Shown here piece after piece: positions 1-8,897 of a stretch of 64,000 nucleotides of DNA. Position 1 is the stretch's first letter. The number at the start of each line of letters is the position of its first letter. The DNA comes from JACVRW01 sp963819635. GTDB lineage: Bacteria > Actinomycetota > Thermoleophilia > Solirubrobacterales > Thermoleophilaceae. A program made the position numbers and the translations under genes. The DNA lies in assembly GCA_963819635.1 (NCBI GenBank), contig CAWFWX010000003.1, positions 992,001-1,056,000 of the forward strand, in the 5' to 3' direction. The notes beneath the pieces are model-generated. The model was not told the DNA's origin. It saw only the letters and a program-made list of their open reading frames with translations, and did no database searches.

Positions 1-640
1 CGTTCCGCGCCTTCTCGCGCTCGAAGTCGGCCGCGATCGTCGCCACGATGTCGAAGCGCGCTCGGTTGCCCTCCTTGAACCCACCCGCGCGGAGGCCGCT
101 GCCAACGTCGCCGGGGATGCCGGTGATCACGACCACCCTCGCACCGCGGCCGACGAGCTCCGCCATCGCGTCGGCACCGAGTCTTCCGCCGGCGCGGTTG
201 TCGCTGCCGACGTAGGTGGTGATCTGGACGCCCAGCGCCTTGGCCGCATCCTTGCCGATCACGGAGTCGACGTTGACGACGGGCGTCTCCTGGGCGACGC
301 GAGCGAGCGCGCCGACCAGGTTCGTTTCATTGATCGGGTTGACGACGTAGCAGCGCGGATCGCCGGCGGCGAGGGACTCGAGCTCGGAGGCCTGACCGGC
401 CGTGTCCTGCAACCCCGTGGGCGCCGCGGCAACTCTGAGCCGCGCGTCCTCGAGCCGAGCCGTCGCGACGAGACCCTCGCGCATCGTCACGAAGAACGGG
501 TTGTCCAGCGCCTTGATCACGGCGGCCAATCGGGCGCCCTCGAGATCCGCGTTCGAGACCTCGTCCCCACCGCCGCACCCAGGCATCAACGCCGCGAGCA
601 AGCCCGCGAGGAGGGCAAGCCGGCCAGGACGGCGAGTCAC
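1..640 (-). CDS. Sugar ABC transporter substrate-binding lipoprotein (partial, N-terminal part)
   Basis: The reading frame runs off the left edge, so only about 213 N-terminal residues are present. From the GTG at 640 the product begins with a basic n-region, a Leu/Ala-rich stretch and a lipobox ending MPGC, so it should be a lipid-anchored extracytoplasmic protein. The mature part reads like the RbsB/Peripla_BP_4 family: an opening AAVIKALDNPFF segment, a central VVNVDSV strand and a GSDNRAGGRLGADAM hinge region typical of ribose-type binding proteins. It would deliver a sugar or related ligand to an ABC importer encoded outside the window. An overlapping ORF starting at 650 is in another frame and lacks these features. 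Family is fairly sure; ligand unknown. Confidence 0.82.
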   Translation of the reverse strand, partial: MTRRPGRLALLAGLLAALMPGCGGGDEVSNADLEGARLAAVIKALDNPFFVTMREGLVATARLEDARLRVAAAPTGLQDTAGQASELESLAAGDPRCYVVNPINETNLVGALARVAQETPVVNVDSVIGKDAAKALGVQITTYVGSDNRAGGRLGADAMAELVGRGARVVVITGIPGDVGSGLRAGGFKEGNRARFDIVATIAADFEREKARN

Positions 641-688
641 AGGAGATCACGCCCTTTGCAGCGTCGTCAGGGAGTACCGTAACTCAGG

Positions 689-3600
689 ATGGACGGAGTG
701 TCGCGGTACTCCTGGTTCCGCTCCGCCAGATCGTCAGGCGTCCTGCTCGTCGCGCTGATCGTGCTGTTGGGGGTGGGCGGCTACGTTCTCACGAGTACGA
801 CGATCCGCCATGACCGGGACGAGGCGGCGGAGCAACGCGCCCAGGTCGAGGTCGTGCACGCACAGGAGGTCCTCGGCCGCGCCCGGGCGTACGTGGGCGG
901 CCTTGCCGACGTGCTGGCACGGGAGTCCGACCCGGGACAGGGGCGTTTCGAGAACTGGGCGGGTGCCACATCCGCCAGCGTCGGGCTCAACGACGTTCTA
1001 TGGGTGGAGCGAGTGCCCGCGTCCGAGCGCACGAGCTACGAGCGCTTCCGGAGCGTTCGGATTACAAGCGTGACGCCATCGGGGCGGATCGTCCCGGCGC
1101 GGGTGGCGGGCTCATACCTGCCCGCCACCTACACGAGCCAGACACGCCCGGAGCTGCGCCCGGGGGTGGATGTCAGCGGCTTCCCCGGGCTCGGTGCCGC
1201 GATCCGGGATCGCGCGAGGATCTTCGCCGTCGGAGCAAGCAGGCCTGGAGCTCTGGGAGCGGAGCCGGGCTTCTACCTCCTGCAGGCCGCCAGCTTCGCT
1301 CGCGGGCCGGGAAGCCGCGGCTACCTGGTCGCGTTCGTCCCGCGCGGATGGTTCAGCACGACGCTTGGCGGCGACCCCCGACGCGTGGCGATCAGCGAGG
1401 ACGGCAAGACGATCGAGGGCTCGCTCGACTCCGTCGAGGCGAGCGCGGGCTTCGAGATGCTCGGCCGCAACTGGCGCATCGACGTCGCCCGCGAACCTCC
1501 GACGGGCCTGCAGTCGACGCTCCCGTGGCTGGCGCTGGCTTGGCCCTTCGCGATCGCGGGGATCGCGCTCGTGATCGGGCGCGCGATCACCCAGCGCCGG
1601 CGCGCCCAGCGCGAGGCCGAGCGGATCTTCGAGATGTCGCGCGACATGATCGGCGTCGGGGGGTTCGACGGCTACTTCAAAGCGGTCAACCCGGCGTTCG
1701 AGCGAACGCTCGGCTACTCCACGGACGAGCTCCTCGCCCGGCCGTTCTTGGACTTCGTCCATCCGGACGACCGGCAGCGGTCGAACGAGGTTTTCGCCGC
1801 TGTGCTCAGCGGTCACGAGCTCAACCAGTTCGAGAACCGCTTCGTCTGCAAGGACGGCTCGGAGCGGTGGCTCCAATGGAGCTCACGGGCCGTTCCCCAC
1901 GAGCGCATCGTGCATGCAATAGCCCGAGACGTCACCGAGAGCCGGCGCATCACCGGGGAGCAGGCGGCGCTGCGCCGCGCTGCCACCTTGGTGGCACAGG
2001 CCGTCCCGCTGAACGACGTCTTCAGCGCGGTCACCCAGGAGGCCGGGATGCTGCTCGGAGGGGATTACGCGGGCCTCGCGCGCTTCGACGGCAACGAGGT
2101 CGTCACCGTCGCGGTCTGGGCCGCGTCTGGCTCGCATCCGCCGGTGCCACCGAGCTGGCAGATGCAGGAGGGCGACCCCGCCACGACGATCGCGGAGCGA
2201 CAGGAGTCGGCCCGCTGGGACGACTGGACGGACGTCCCCGGACCGATAGCGGAGTTCATCCGCGGGCTCGGGGTTCGGTCGACGGTCGGCTGCCCGATTG
2301 TTGTCGAAGGCGAGCTATGGGGGGCGCTGGCGGTGCATTCCACGCGCGACGTCCCGCTCCCGGTGGATGCGGACCGTCGCATCAATCAGTTCAACGACCT
2401 TGTGGCCATGGCCATCGTCAACGCCAGAGCTCGGGGCGAGGTCGCGCGCCTCGCGCAGGAACAGGCCGCGCTGCGAGGCGTGGCGACACTGGTCGCGCGT
2501 GACGCGCCTCAGGGGGAGGTGTTCTCGGCGATCGCCGACTCGGTCGCGGAGCTGTTCGGCACCGACGACATCTCCATGACGCGCTTCGAGGGCGACCGCA
2601 CTCGCCTCATCGTGGCGAGCTCGGGCAGGTTCAGGGACCCCTTCCCCATCGGCTCCCGTCAGCCGCTGACCGGCGACAACGCCGCGACCGGTGTCTTCCG
2701 GACTGGCAAGCCGGTACGGATCGACGACTACGCGACTGCGACCGGTCCAATCGCGGAGGCGGCCCGGTCGATCGGGATTCAGTGCGTCGTGGCGACGCCC
2801 ATCGTCGTGGAGGGGCGGCTGTGGGGAGCGCTGACCCTCGCCACCGGTGGCGACGAGACGCTGCCACCCGAGACGGAGGCGCGCCTGGGTCAGTTCACCG
2901 AGCTGATGGCGACGGCGATCGCGAATACAGAGGCGCAGGCGCGCGCGGAGCGGCTGACCGCCGAGCAGGCCGCGCTGCGCCGGGTCGCGACGTTGGCCGC
3001 CGAGGGCGGAAGTCCCAGCGCCGTCCTCGACGCTGTGGTCGCTGAGATGGAGACGTTGCTGGACGCCGACCAGGTCGCGCTCAACCGGTTCGAGCCCGGC
3101 GACGAGATTCTCGTCCTGGCCCATCGCGGGCTGGATGTGAACCGGACGCCCGTCGGCTCGCGTGTCAGCACCGAGGGCGAGAGCGTCACCGCGACGGTGC
3201 GCCGCACCGGGCGACCGGCGCGGATCGAGGATTACGGCTCTGCGCAGGGCGCCATCGCGGAGCTCGCCCGCGAGACGGGACTGCGATCGAGCGTGTCGGT
3301 GCCGATCACCGTCGACGGCGGGCCATGGGGGTTGATCACGGCGAGCTGGAAAGCGGAAGGGTCGCCCCCGTCGGATACCGAGGAGCGCATGGTGAAGTTC
3401 GCCGCCCTGCTGGACACCGCCATCGCGAATGCCGAAGCACGCACCGAGATAGAGCGCCTCGCCGAGGAGCAGGCCGCGCTGCGCCGCGTGGCGACCCTGG
3501 TCGCGGAAGGAGCGCCCGCCACCGCCGTCTTTGACGCCGTGGCGGTGGAGATGGCGGGGCTGCTCGAGGCCGACGGCGTCACGCTCAGCCGCTACGAGCC

Positions 3601-4567
3601 CGACGAGCATGTCACGGTGGTCGCCCACAGCGGGGACAACAGCGCGCGAGTTCCACCGGGCACGCGCGTGCGCCACACCGGGCAGAACGTAACCTCGGTT
3701 GTGCGCCGCACCAAGCGGCCGGCGCGCCTGGAGCACTACGAGGGCACCCAGGGACCGATCGCCGACCTCGCACGGGACCTGGGCGTACGGGCGAGCGTCG
3801 GGGCGCCGATCGTCGTCGACGGGCAGCTGTGGGGGATCACGATCGCCAACTGGCAGGGCGAGCAAACGCCGCCGGCCGACACGGAGGAGCGGATGACGAA
3901 GTTCGCCGGGCTTCTGGACACAGCGATCGCCAACGCCGACAGCCGCGACCAGCTGGCGGCCTCGCGGGTACGTCTTGTCACCGCCGCGGACGACGCGCGG
4001 CGCCGGCTGGTGCGGGACCTTCACGACGGTGCGCAGCAGCGGCTGGTCCACACGATCGTGTCGCTGAAGCTCGCTCAGCGAGCATTCGGGGAGGGAGACG
4101 AGAAGGCTGAGGCGCTCGTCGGGGAGGCGCTTCAGCACGCCGAGACGAGCAACGCCGAGCTGCGCGAGCTGGCGCACGGGATCCTTCCCACCGTCCTTAC
4201 GCGCGGCGGCCTCCGGGCGGGTATCGACTCGGTCGTGTCACGGCTCAACCTGCCGGTGCGAGTCGAAGTTCCCCCCGACCGGTTTCCAACGGAGACCGAG
4301 GCGAGTGCGTACTTCATCGTGGCCGAGGCGCTGACCAACGTCATGAAGCACTCGCGCGCCACGCGTGCCGAGGTGAGGGCATCCGCTCAGGACGGCACGC
4401 TGCACGTGCAGGTGGAGGACGACGGGATCGGCGGGGCCGATCCCAGCGGCCACGGCCTGGTCGGGATGGCCGACAGGGTGACCGCGATGGGTGGACGGCT
4501 CACGCTCGAGAGCCCGCCCGGCGACGGCACGCTCGTGGCCGTCACGCTGCCGCTCTCCGGGAGCTGA
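689..4567 (+). CDS. Sensor histidine kinase: CHASE, PAS, four tandem GAF domains, HisKA_3 and HATPase
   Basis: A 1292-residue membrane sensor kinase. A first membrane segment (about 15-37) and a second (about 277-297) bracket an extracellular region of CHASE type. A PAS domain follows (about 311-418, with NPAFERTLGY and FVHPDDR). Then come four GAF units that each begin EQAALR(R/G)(V/A)AT, at residues 424, 591, 759 and 927, a period of 167-168 residues. The C-terminus has a HisKA_3 dimerisation box with RDLHDGAQQRL, giving His1112 as likely phosphoacceptor, and a NarL-family ATPase with the N-box ALTNVMKHS and the G-box GHGLVGM. It should phosphorylate a LuxR-type response regulator, but none lies next to it. 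The signals sensed are unknown. Domain calls are strong. Confidence 0.9.
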   Translation: MDGVSRYSWFRSARSSGVLLVALIVLLGVGGYVLTSTTIRHDRDEAAEQRAQVEVVHAQEVLGRARAYVGGLADVLARESDPGQGRFENWAGATSASVGLNDVLWVERVPASERTSYERFRSVRITSVTPSGRIVPARVAGSYLPATYTSQTRPELRPGVDVSGFPGLGAAIRDRARIFAVGASRPGALGAEPGFYLLQAASFARGPGSRGYLVAFVPRGWFSTTLGGDPRRVAISEDGKTIEGSLDSVEASAGFEMLGRNWRIDVAREPPTGLQSTLPWLALAWPFAIAGIALVIGRAITQRRRAQREAERIFEMSRDMIGVGGFDGYFKAVNPAFERTLGYSTDELLARPFLDFVHPDDRQRSNEVFAAVLSGHELNQFENRFVCKDGSERWLQWSSRAVPHERIVHAIARDVTESRRITGEQAALRRAATLVAQAVPLNDVFSAVTQEAGMLLGGDYAGLARFDGNEVVTVAVWAASGSHPPVPPSWQMQEGDPATTIAERQESARWDDWTDVPGPIAEFIRGLGVRSTVGCPIVVEGELWGALAVHSTRDVPLPVDADRRINQFNDLVAMAIVNARARGEVARLAQEQAALRGVATLVARDAPQGEVFSAIADSVAELFGTDDISMTRFEGDRTRLIVASSGRFRDPFPIGSRQPLTGDNAATGVFRTGKPVRIDDYATATGPIAEAARSIGIQCVVATPIVVEGRLWGALTLATGGDETLPPETEARLGQFTELMATAIANTEAQARAERLTAEQAALRRVATLAAEGGSPSAVLDAVVAEMETLLDADQVALNRFEPGDEILVLAHRGLDVNRTPVGSRVSTEGESVTATVRRTGRPARIEDYGSAQGAIAELARETGLRSSVSVPITVDGGPWGLITASWKAEGSPPSDTEERMVKFAALLDTAIANAEARTEIERLAEEQAALRRVATLVAEGAPATAVFDAVAVEMAGLLEADGVTLSRYEPDEHVTVVAHSGDNSARVPPGTRVRHTGQNVTSVVRRTKRPARLEHYEGTQGPIADLARDLGVRASVGAPIVVDGQLWGITIANWQGEQTPPADTEERMTKFAGLLDTAIANADSRDQLAASRVRLVTAADDARRRLVRDLHDGAQQRLVHTIVSLKLAQRAFGEGDEKAEALVGEALQHAETSNAELRELAHGILPTVLTRGGLRAGIDSVVSRLNLPVRVEVPPDRFPTETEASAYFIVAEALTNVMKHSRATRAEVRASAQDGTLHVQVEDDGIGGADPSGHGLVGMADRVTAMGGRLTLESPPGDGTLVAVTLPLSGS

Positions 4568-4656
4568 CGCGAGGGACATCCGTCCAGCGGGCGGCCGACT
4601 CGCTAAATCGCGCTCATTTTCCGCTCCGGAAGGCCGATATAGCCCCTTAACCGTTT

Positions 4657-5634
4657 ATGCGTTCCGTTCCGATATCTCGGCTGCTCACGCTTGCCGCCAT
4701 TGGCGCTGTGGTCGCCGTGTGCGCGAACGCCGTCACGGCCCAGCCGGATCGCTCGGAGGCGTTCGCCGTCCTCACGGACGCGACCGGCGATCTGTCGATC
4801 TGGAACTCGCTCGACGGGCAGGCGGTGTTCCAGTTCAGCGGCCTCGCTCCGGGACACTCCGTGAACGGCACCGTTCAGCTGAAGAACACCGGCAGCCTGC
4901 CGGGCGACCTGGGCCTCGAGCAGCTCAACGTGCACGACCAGCCGGGCGCCAACGGCGGCAGGCTCTCGGAGGCCGTCCGCCTCGACATCACCGACGTCAC
5001 GGGCGGCAACTCCATCCCGGTGTTCGCCGGCCAGCTCGGCGCGCTCGCCAGCCAGCCGGTCGGCGCCATCGGCCCGGGCGAGGGGCGCACATTCCACTTC
5101 CGGGCCTCGCTGCCCGACACCGGCCTGCCGCCGAGCCCCACCGGCGGCGACAACGCCTACGCGGGCTCGGGCATCACCATGCGCTACGCCTGGAACGCGA
5201 CGGCGTCCGGCACGATCGGCCCCAGCGGGCCGGGCGGCGGCGGTGGCGGCGGCAGGACGCCGACCCCGCCGAAGGTGACGAAGTTCCGCGTGGACAAGCG
5301 CAATCTCCAGCGGAAGGGCTGGCTCGACGTCTACCTGGCCTGTGACCGCGCCTGCAGCTGGACCATCTCCGCTCAGGGCATCAAGTCGTCGAAGGGCGTG
5401 AACTTCAAGACGACCAACGTGACGATGCCGGTCGCGAACAAGAGCGCGCGAGTTCGCATGAAGCTCACCAAGAAGGGGCGGCGAGTCCTCAAGAAGGTCT
5501 TGAGGCGGAGCACGCGCAAGCCCTTCTACCTCCAGGTCAGGCTTTCCACCGTGGTCGAGGGCCAGACGTTCGCCTTCAAGAAGAAGGCCAAGCTGAACCG
5601 GGCGACCCTGAAGACGAAGCGCAAGCGGCGCTAG
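4657..5634 (+). CDS. Secreted TasA/camelysin-like protein with glycine-rich linker and basic C-terminus
   Basis: A 325-residue exported protein. Residues 1-28 form a signal peptide ending near AVTAQP. The next roughly 150 residues resemble the beta-sandwich of TasA/camelysin/SipW-associated proteins: FQFSGLAPGHSVNGTVQLKNTG followed by gaps typical of 'tissue-type' additive strands (this is a fold-level resemblance, not a firm family call). A poly-Gly hinge at about 190-200 leads to a Lys/Arg-rich C-terminal domain (LTKKGRRVLKKVL, ending KTKRKRR) similar to the strand-rich basic repeats common on surface proteins of Thermoleophilia. There is no LPXTG or membrane anchor. No SipW peptidase is visible nearby. 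Role is unknown; a cell-surface or fibre component is a guess. Confidence 0.6.
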   Translation: MRSVPISRLLTLAAIGAVVAVCANAVTAQPDRSEAFAVLTDATGDLSIWNSLDGQAVFQFSGLAPGHSVNGTVQLKNTGSLPGDLGLEQLNVHDQPGANGGRLSEAVRLDITDVTGGNSIPVFAGQLGALASQPVGAIGPGEGRTFHFRASLPDTGLPPSPTGGDNAYAGSGITMRYAWNATASGTIGPSGPGGGGGGGRTPTPPKVTKFRVDKRNLQRKGWLDVYLACDRACSWTISAQGIKSSKGVNFKTTNVTMPVANKSARVRMKLTKKGRRVLKKVLRRSTRKPFYLQVRLSTVVEGQTFAFKKKAKLNRATLKTKRKRR

Positions 5635-5644
5635 CCGCCGGCGC

Positions 5645-6620
5645 TCAGCTCTTCGCCTTCGCGATCGCGTCGTCGAGCTCGCGCTCGGAGTAGGCGCCCT
5701 CGATGCGGGTCACGACCTTGCCGGAGGCGTTCATCACGAACAGCCAGGGCTCGCTCGCAAGGTGGAAGGCGGCCATCTGCGGCCGGATCCCCTTGTCGAT
5801 CCGGTTGTCCTGGAAGACCTCCATGTGGATGAACTCCACGTCCTCGTTCGCGGTCTTCGCCTTCACCTGCTCGGCGACGTCGACGACCGGGCCGCAGACG
5901 CGGCTCTGGCAGAGCTGCGGCGTCGCGAACAGCAGCACCACCGGCTTCTTGCCGAGCACGGCGGCGAAGTCCTCGTCGTGCATCGAGGACGGCGGGAAGC
6001 CGGGTGTCGATCGAGGCGATGTCGCCGCCCACGCTCGCCTCGGTGGGCGTGTGGATCCGCGGCGGCGTCGTGCCGACCGCCGGGATCGGGTCCTTCGCCG
6101 CGTCCTTCACGACGATCCCGGCCGTGGCCGGCGTGGCCACCACGAGCTTCCCGCCCTGCTTCGCGATGCCGACCAGGTCGTACTGGCCCGGCGCTTCGAA
6201 CGGGATCTCGGCCGTGTAGATCGATTTGGCCGCGTTCGGGTCCGACGCCGTCTGCCGGCTCTGGAACTGAGGCCGGACGGTGAGCGACTCGTACTTGGCG
6301 AGGTACGGGCCCTTGGCCGGCCCCCCGCCGACGGGCGCCACGTACAGCGCGACGCTCGCGTCCGTGATCTGCGACCGGTCCGGCTTGAAGAGCGCGAAGC
6401 CGACCCGGTGCGTGCCCGTGCGGAACTCGGCGCCCGACGGCGCCAGGACGGGGCCCGTGCCCAGACTGCCGAGCAGCTTCTGGAGCGGCTTGCCTTCAGC
6501 CTTCGGGAAGTCCTGCGCTCGCGCGGGCGGCGGCGCCTTCTCGTCGGCCGAGCCGGAGTCGTCGCCGCAGCCGGCGACGAGGAGCCCCAGGGCCACCAGC
6601 GCTGCAATCGCGATCCTCAC
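5645..6620 (-). pseudogene. Thioredoxin-fold lipoprotein, frameshifted
   Basis: The 5' part encodes a lipoprotein: from the GTG at 6620 the signal reads VRIAIAALVALGLLVAGC, with Cys as lipidation site; an ATG at 6662 would add residues and overlap the divergent SDR gene, so 6620 is preferred. The frame holds to GGDIASIDTR and then breaks near 5990-6000. In another frame the protein continues PPSSMHDEDFAAVLGKKPVV, then FATPQLCQSRVCGP, with two Cys in a thioredoxin-like fold, to the stop at 5645. The two halves join if one base is removed, so the locus is either mutated or carries a sequencing error. The intact protein would be an extracytoplasmic redox or metal-handling protein; substrate unknown. 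Confidence 0.75.
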
Positions 6621-6661
6621 CTGGCCGGAGGCTAGAGAAGTCAAATAGAGTGCCCGCGCCA

Positions 6662-7384
6662 ATGGACCGCGCGGCGCTCATCACAGGAGGATCCAGCGGC
6701 ATCGGCCTGGCGATAGCCAGGGCGCTGGGTGAAGACGGCTACAAGCTCACGATCTCGGCCAGGCGGCCAGACAAGCTCGAGGCGGCGGCGGATCAGCTGC
6801 GCGGCGAAGGGCTCGATGTCCACCCCGTCCCGGCCAACATGGCCGACGAGGAGGAGATCCAGAAGCTCGTGGCCGCCCATATGGAGCGCTGCGGGCGCCT
6901 CGACGTGCTCGTGAACAACGCCGGGATCGGAATCGGGGGAGCCGTCGAGGAGGCCCAGACGAAGAAGCTCGATCTCCAGCTGGACGTCAACCTGCGCGCG
7001 ATCTACCTGCTGGCGCGCGATTGCATCCCGATGCTGAAGGAGGCCGGCGCGGAGCACGGCAAGGCGCTGATGGTGAACACGGCGTCGTACGCCGGCAAGC
7101 ACGGCCAGGGCTGGCTCGCCGCGTACTCCGCTACGAAGTTCGGGGTCGTCGGGCTGAGCCAGGCGCTCCACAAGGAGCTCTCGCGCGACGGCGTGCAGGT
7201 CACCGCCCTCTGCCCCGGCTTCGTGGCGACTCCGATGACCGACTGGGTCGAGGGTCAGGTGCCGAAGGACGAGATGATCCAGCCGGAGGACATCGCGGAG
7301 GGGATCCGCTTCCTGCTCAGGACGTCACAAAACTGCGTGGTTCCTGAGCTTCAGTTCGTTCGTCCGGGCGATTCAGAGCTCTGA
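6662..7384 (+). CDS. SDR-family NAD(P)-dependent oxidoreductase
   Basis: A classical short-chain dehydrogenase/reductase of 240 residues counted from the ATG at 6662 (a GTG at 6650 would add four). Seen directly: the cofactor motif TGGSSGIG near the N-terminus, NNAG in the centre, a catalytic Ser in the NTASYAG strand and the YSATK catalytic pair, followed by the PGFVATPMT loop. The SARRPDKLE segment after strand 2 has Arg residues, which usually favours NADP(H). The substrate cannot be read from the sequence. It diverges from the lipoprotein gene with a promoter region of only about 40 bp, and its last 68 bp overlap the 3' end of the convergent hypothetical gene. Confidence 0.88.
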   Translation: MDRAALITGGSSGIGLAIARALGEDGYKLTISARRPDKLEAAADQLRGEGLDVHPVPANMADEEEIQKLVAAHMERCGRLDVLVNNAGIGIGGAVEEAQTKKLDLQLDVNLRAIYLLARDCIPMLKEAGAEHGKALMVNTASYAGKHGQGWLAAYSATKFGVVGLSQALHKELSRDGVQVTALCPGFVATPMTDWVEGQVPKDEMIQPEDIAEGIRFLLRTSQNCVVPELQFVRPGDSEL

Positions 7385-7802
7385 TCACGGCCAGCTCGCC
7401 CACGGCGCGCTCGTATTCGTCGAAGCGGCGGAAGACGCGGAGCCGCCGCTCACGCCGGCTCTGAGCCTCGCGGGCGACCGCCGTCAGGTCCGGCAGCTCG
7501 TCGAGCGCGATGCTCGCCTCGAGCATCGTCCTCAGCGTGCCGAGCTCGCGCTCCGTCGCGGCACGCGCGCGACGGCCGCGCACCCCGGTGTAGCGGTCCC
7601 AGGCATGCGCGAAGCTGGCGAGGCTCGTGCGGCCGCCGTTCCGATGCGCGGCGAGCATCGGGCAGACGCCGCCCTTCTTGTCGGTGTAGGCGCCCACGAT
7701 GATGCGGTTCGACTCGACGCCCGCGAGCATCGCCTTACGCGTCTGCAGCGGAAGGCAGTCGATTGCGGTGCGCAGGTCGCGAGCGGGGCGGCGGCGTGGC
7801 AT
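7317..7802 (-). CDS. Conserved hypothetical protein
   Basis: A 161-residue soluble protein starting at the ATG at 7802. It opens with a basic MPRRR segment and carries a segment rich in conserved-looking glycines (IIVGAYTDKKGGVCPMLAAH, RNGGRT) followed by FAHAWDRYTG, then a long charged, Arg/Glu-rich helical half. I do not recognise a named domain, though the first half looks like a compact conserved core of a lineage-specific family. No signal peptide or membrane segment. It is divergent from the F420 oxidoreductase gene (60 bp between starts) and convergent with the SDR gene, whose coding end it overlaps by 68 bp; the overlap means its C-terminal tail may be poorly constrained. Function unknown. 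Confidence 0.6.
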   Translation of the reverse strand: MPRRRPARDLRTAIDCLPLQTRKAMLAGVESNRIIVGAYTDKKGGVCPMLAAHRNGGRTSLASFAHAWDRYTGVRGRRARAATERELGTLRTMLEASIALDELPDLTAVAREAQSRRERRLRVFRRFDEYERAVGELAVIRALNRPDERTEAQEPRSFVTS

Positions 7803-7862
7803 GGGCCTTTACATAGGATCGGGCACTTCCCGGACGAATCAACCCCCGAAAGGAGACTTTCA

Positions 7863-8897
7863 GTGCGGCTTGGGCTGAACGTGGGCTACTGGGGCCTCGG
7901 ACTCGCGGCCTCGGACCAGCTCGAGCTGGTGCAGGAGGCCGAGGCCGCCGGATTCGATTCGGTGTGGGCCGCCGAGGCATACGGGTCCGACGCGGCGACG
8001 GTCCTGGCCTGGCTGGCGGCCCAGACCTCGCGCATCAAGATCGGCGCGGCCATCTTCCAGATGCCGGGCCGCTCGCCGGCCATGACTGCGATGACCGCGG
8101 CCACGCTCGACCAGCTCTCGGATGGCCGGATGCTGCTCGGGATCGGCACGTCTGGCCCGCAGGTGGCGGAGGGCTGGCACGGGCAGCGCTTCGGCAAGCA
8201 GCTGGAGCGGACGCGCGAGTACGTGGAGATCCTGCGCAAGGCGCTCGCGCGCGAGCGGCTCGTCTACGACGGCGACACCTACCAGCTCCCCCTCCCCGAC
8301 GGCCCCGGCAAGGCGCTGAAGCTGATGATCGCGCCGGTGCAGGAGCGGATGCCGATCTACATCGCGGCGATCGGCCCGAAGAACACCCAGCTCACGGGCG
8401 AGATCGCGGACGGGTGGCTGCCGGTGTTCTTCTCCCCCGAGCACGTGGACGACTCGCGGGCGCTGCTCGCTGAGGGCGCGGCGCGAAACGGGGGCTCGCT
8501 CGGCGAGAGCTTCGACATCGCGCCCACCGTCCAGGTGGCGATCGACGACGACGTGGAGCGGGCGCGCGACATGCTGCGTCACTTCATCGCGCTCTACGTC
8601 GGCGGGATGGGCTCGGGGGAGCGGAACTTCTACAACCAGCTCGTTCAGCGCTACGGCTTCGAGGACGCCGCGAAGGAGATCCAGGAGCTCTACCTCGACG
8701 GCAAGAAGGACGAGGCCGCGGCCGCGATACCGCCGGAGCTGATCGACATGGTCGCGCTGGTGGGCCCGCGCGAGAAGGTGCGCGACCGGCTCGAGGTCTA
8801 TCGCGAGGCGGGCGTCGGGTCGCTGATCGTGTCGCCGGTCGCGGGAGAGGCGACCGAGCGCAGGCGAATGGTCCGCGAGCTGGCGGAGATGCTCTGA
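7863..8897 (+). CDS. LLM-class F420-dependent oxidoreductase
   Basis: A 344-residue luciferase-like (bacterial luciferase fold) oxidoreductase. The GTG at 7863 is chosen because an AGGAG at 7851-7855 lies seven bases upstream and because the protein then opens MRLGLNVGYWG, the normal beta-1 strand. Family features seen: LAAQTSRIKIG, IFQMPGRSPAMTAMTAATLDQLSDGR and GIGTSGPQV, which form the deazaflavin pocket in this family, and a late GEIADGWLPVFFSP strand. This subgroup usually binds coenzyme F420 and performs hydride transfer on diverse substrates; the actual substrate is unknown. The stop codon overlaps the start of the glycosyltransferase gene, so the two are probably translated together. 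Confidence 0.88.
   Translation: MRLGLNVGYWGLGLAASDQLELVQEAEAAGFDSVWAAEAYGSDAATVLAWLAAQTSRIKIGAAIFQMPGRSPAMTAMTAATLDQLSDGRMLLGIGTSGPQVAEGWHGQRFGKQLERTREYVEILRKALARERLVYDGDTYQLPLPDGPGKALKLMIAPVQERMPIYIAAIGPKNTQLTGEIADGWLPVFFSPEHVDDSRALLAEGAARNGGSLGESFDIAPTVQVAIDDDVERARDMLRHFIALYVGGMGSGERNFYNQLVQRYGFEDAAKEIQELYLDGKKDEAAAAIPPELIDMVALVGPREKVRDRLEVYREAGVGSLIVSPVAGEATERRRMVRELAEML

Noticed and set aside
2315..4177. 620-residue minus-strand ORF across the GAF repeats
   Set aside because: Antisense shadow of the histidine kinase; low-complexity Arg/His/Asp composition and no domain. It repeats only because the GAF units repeat.
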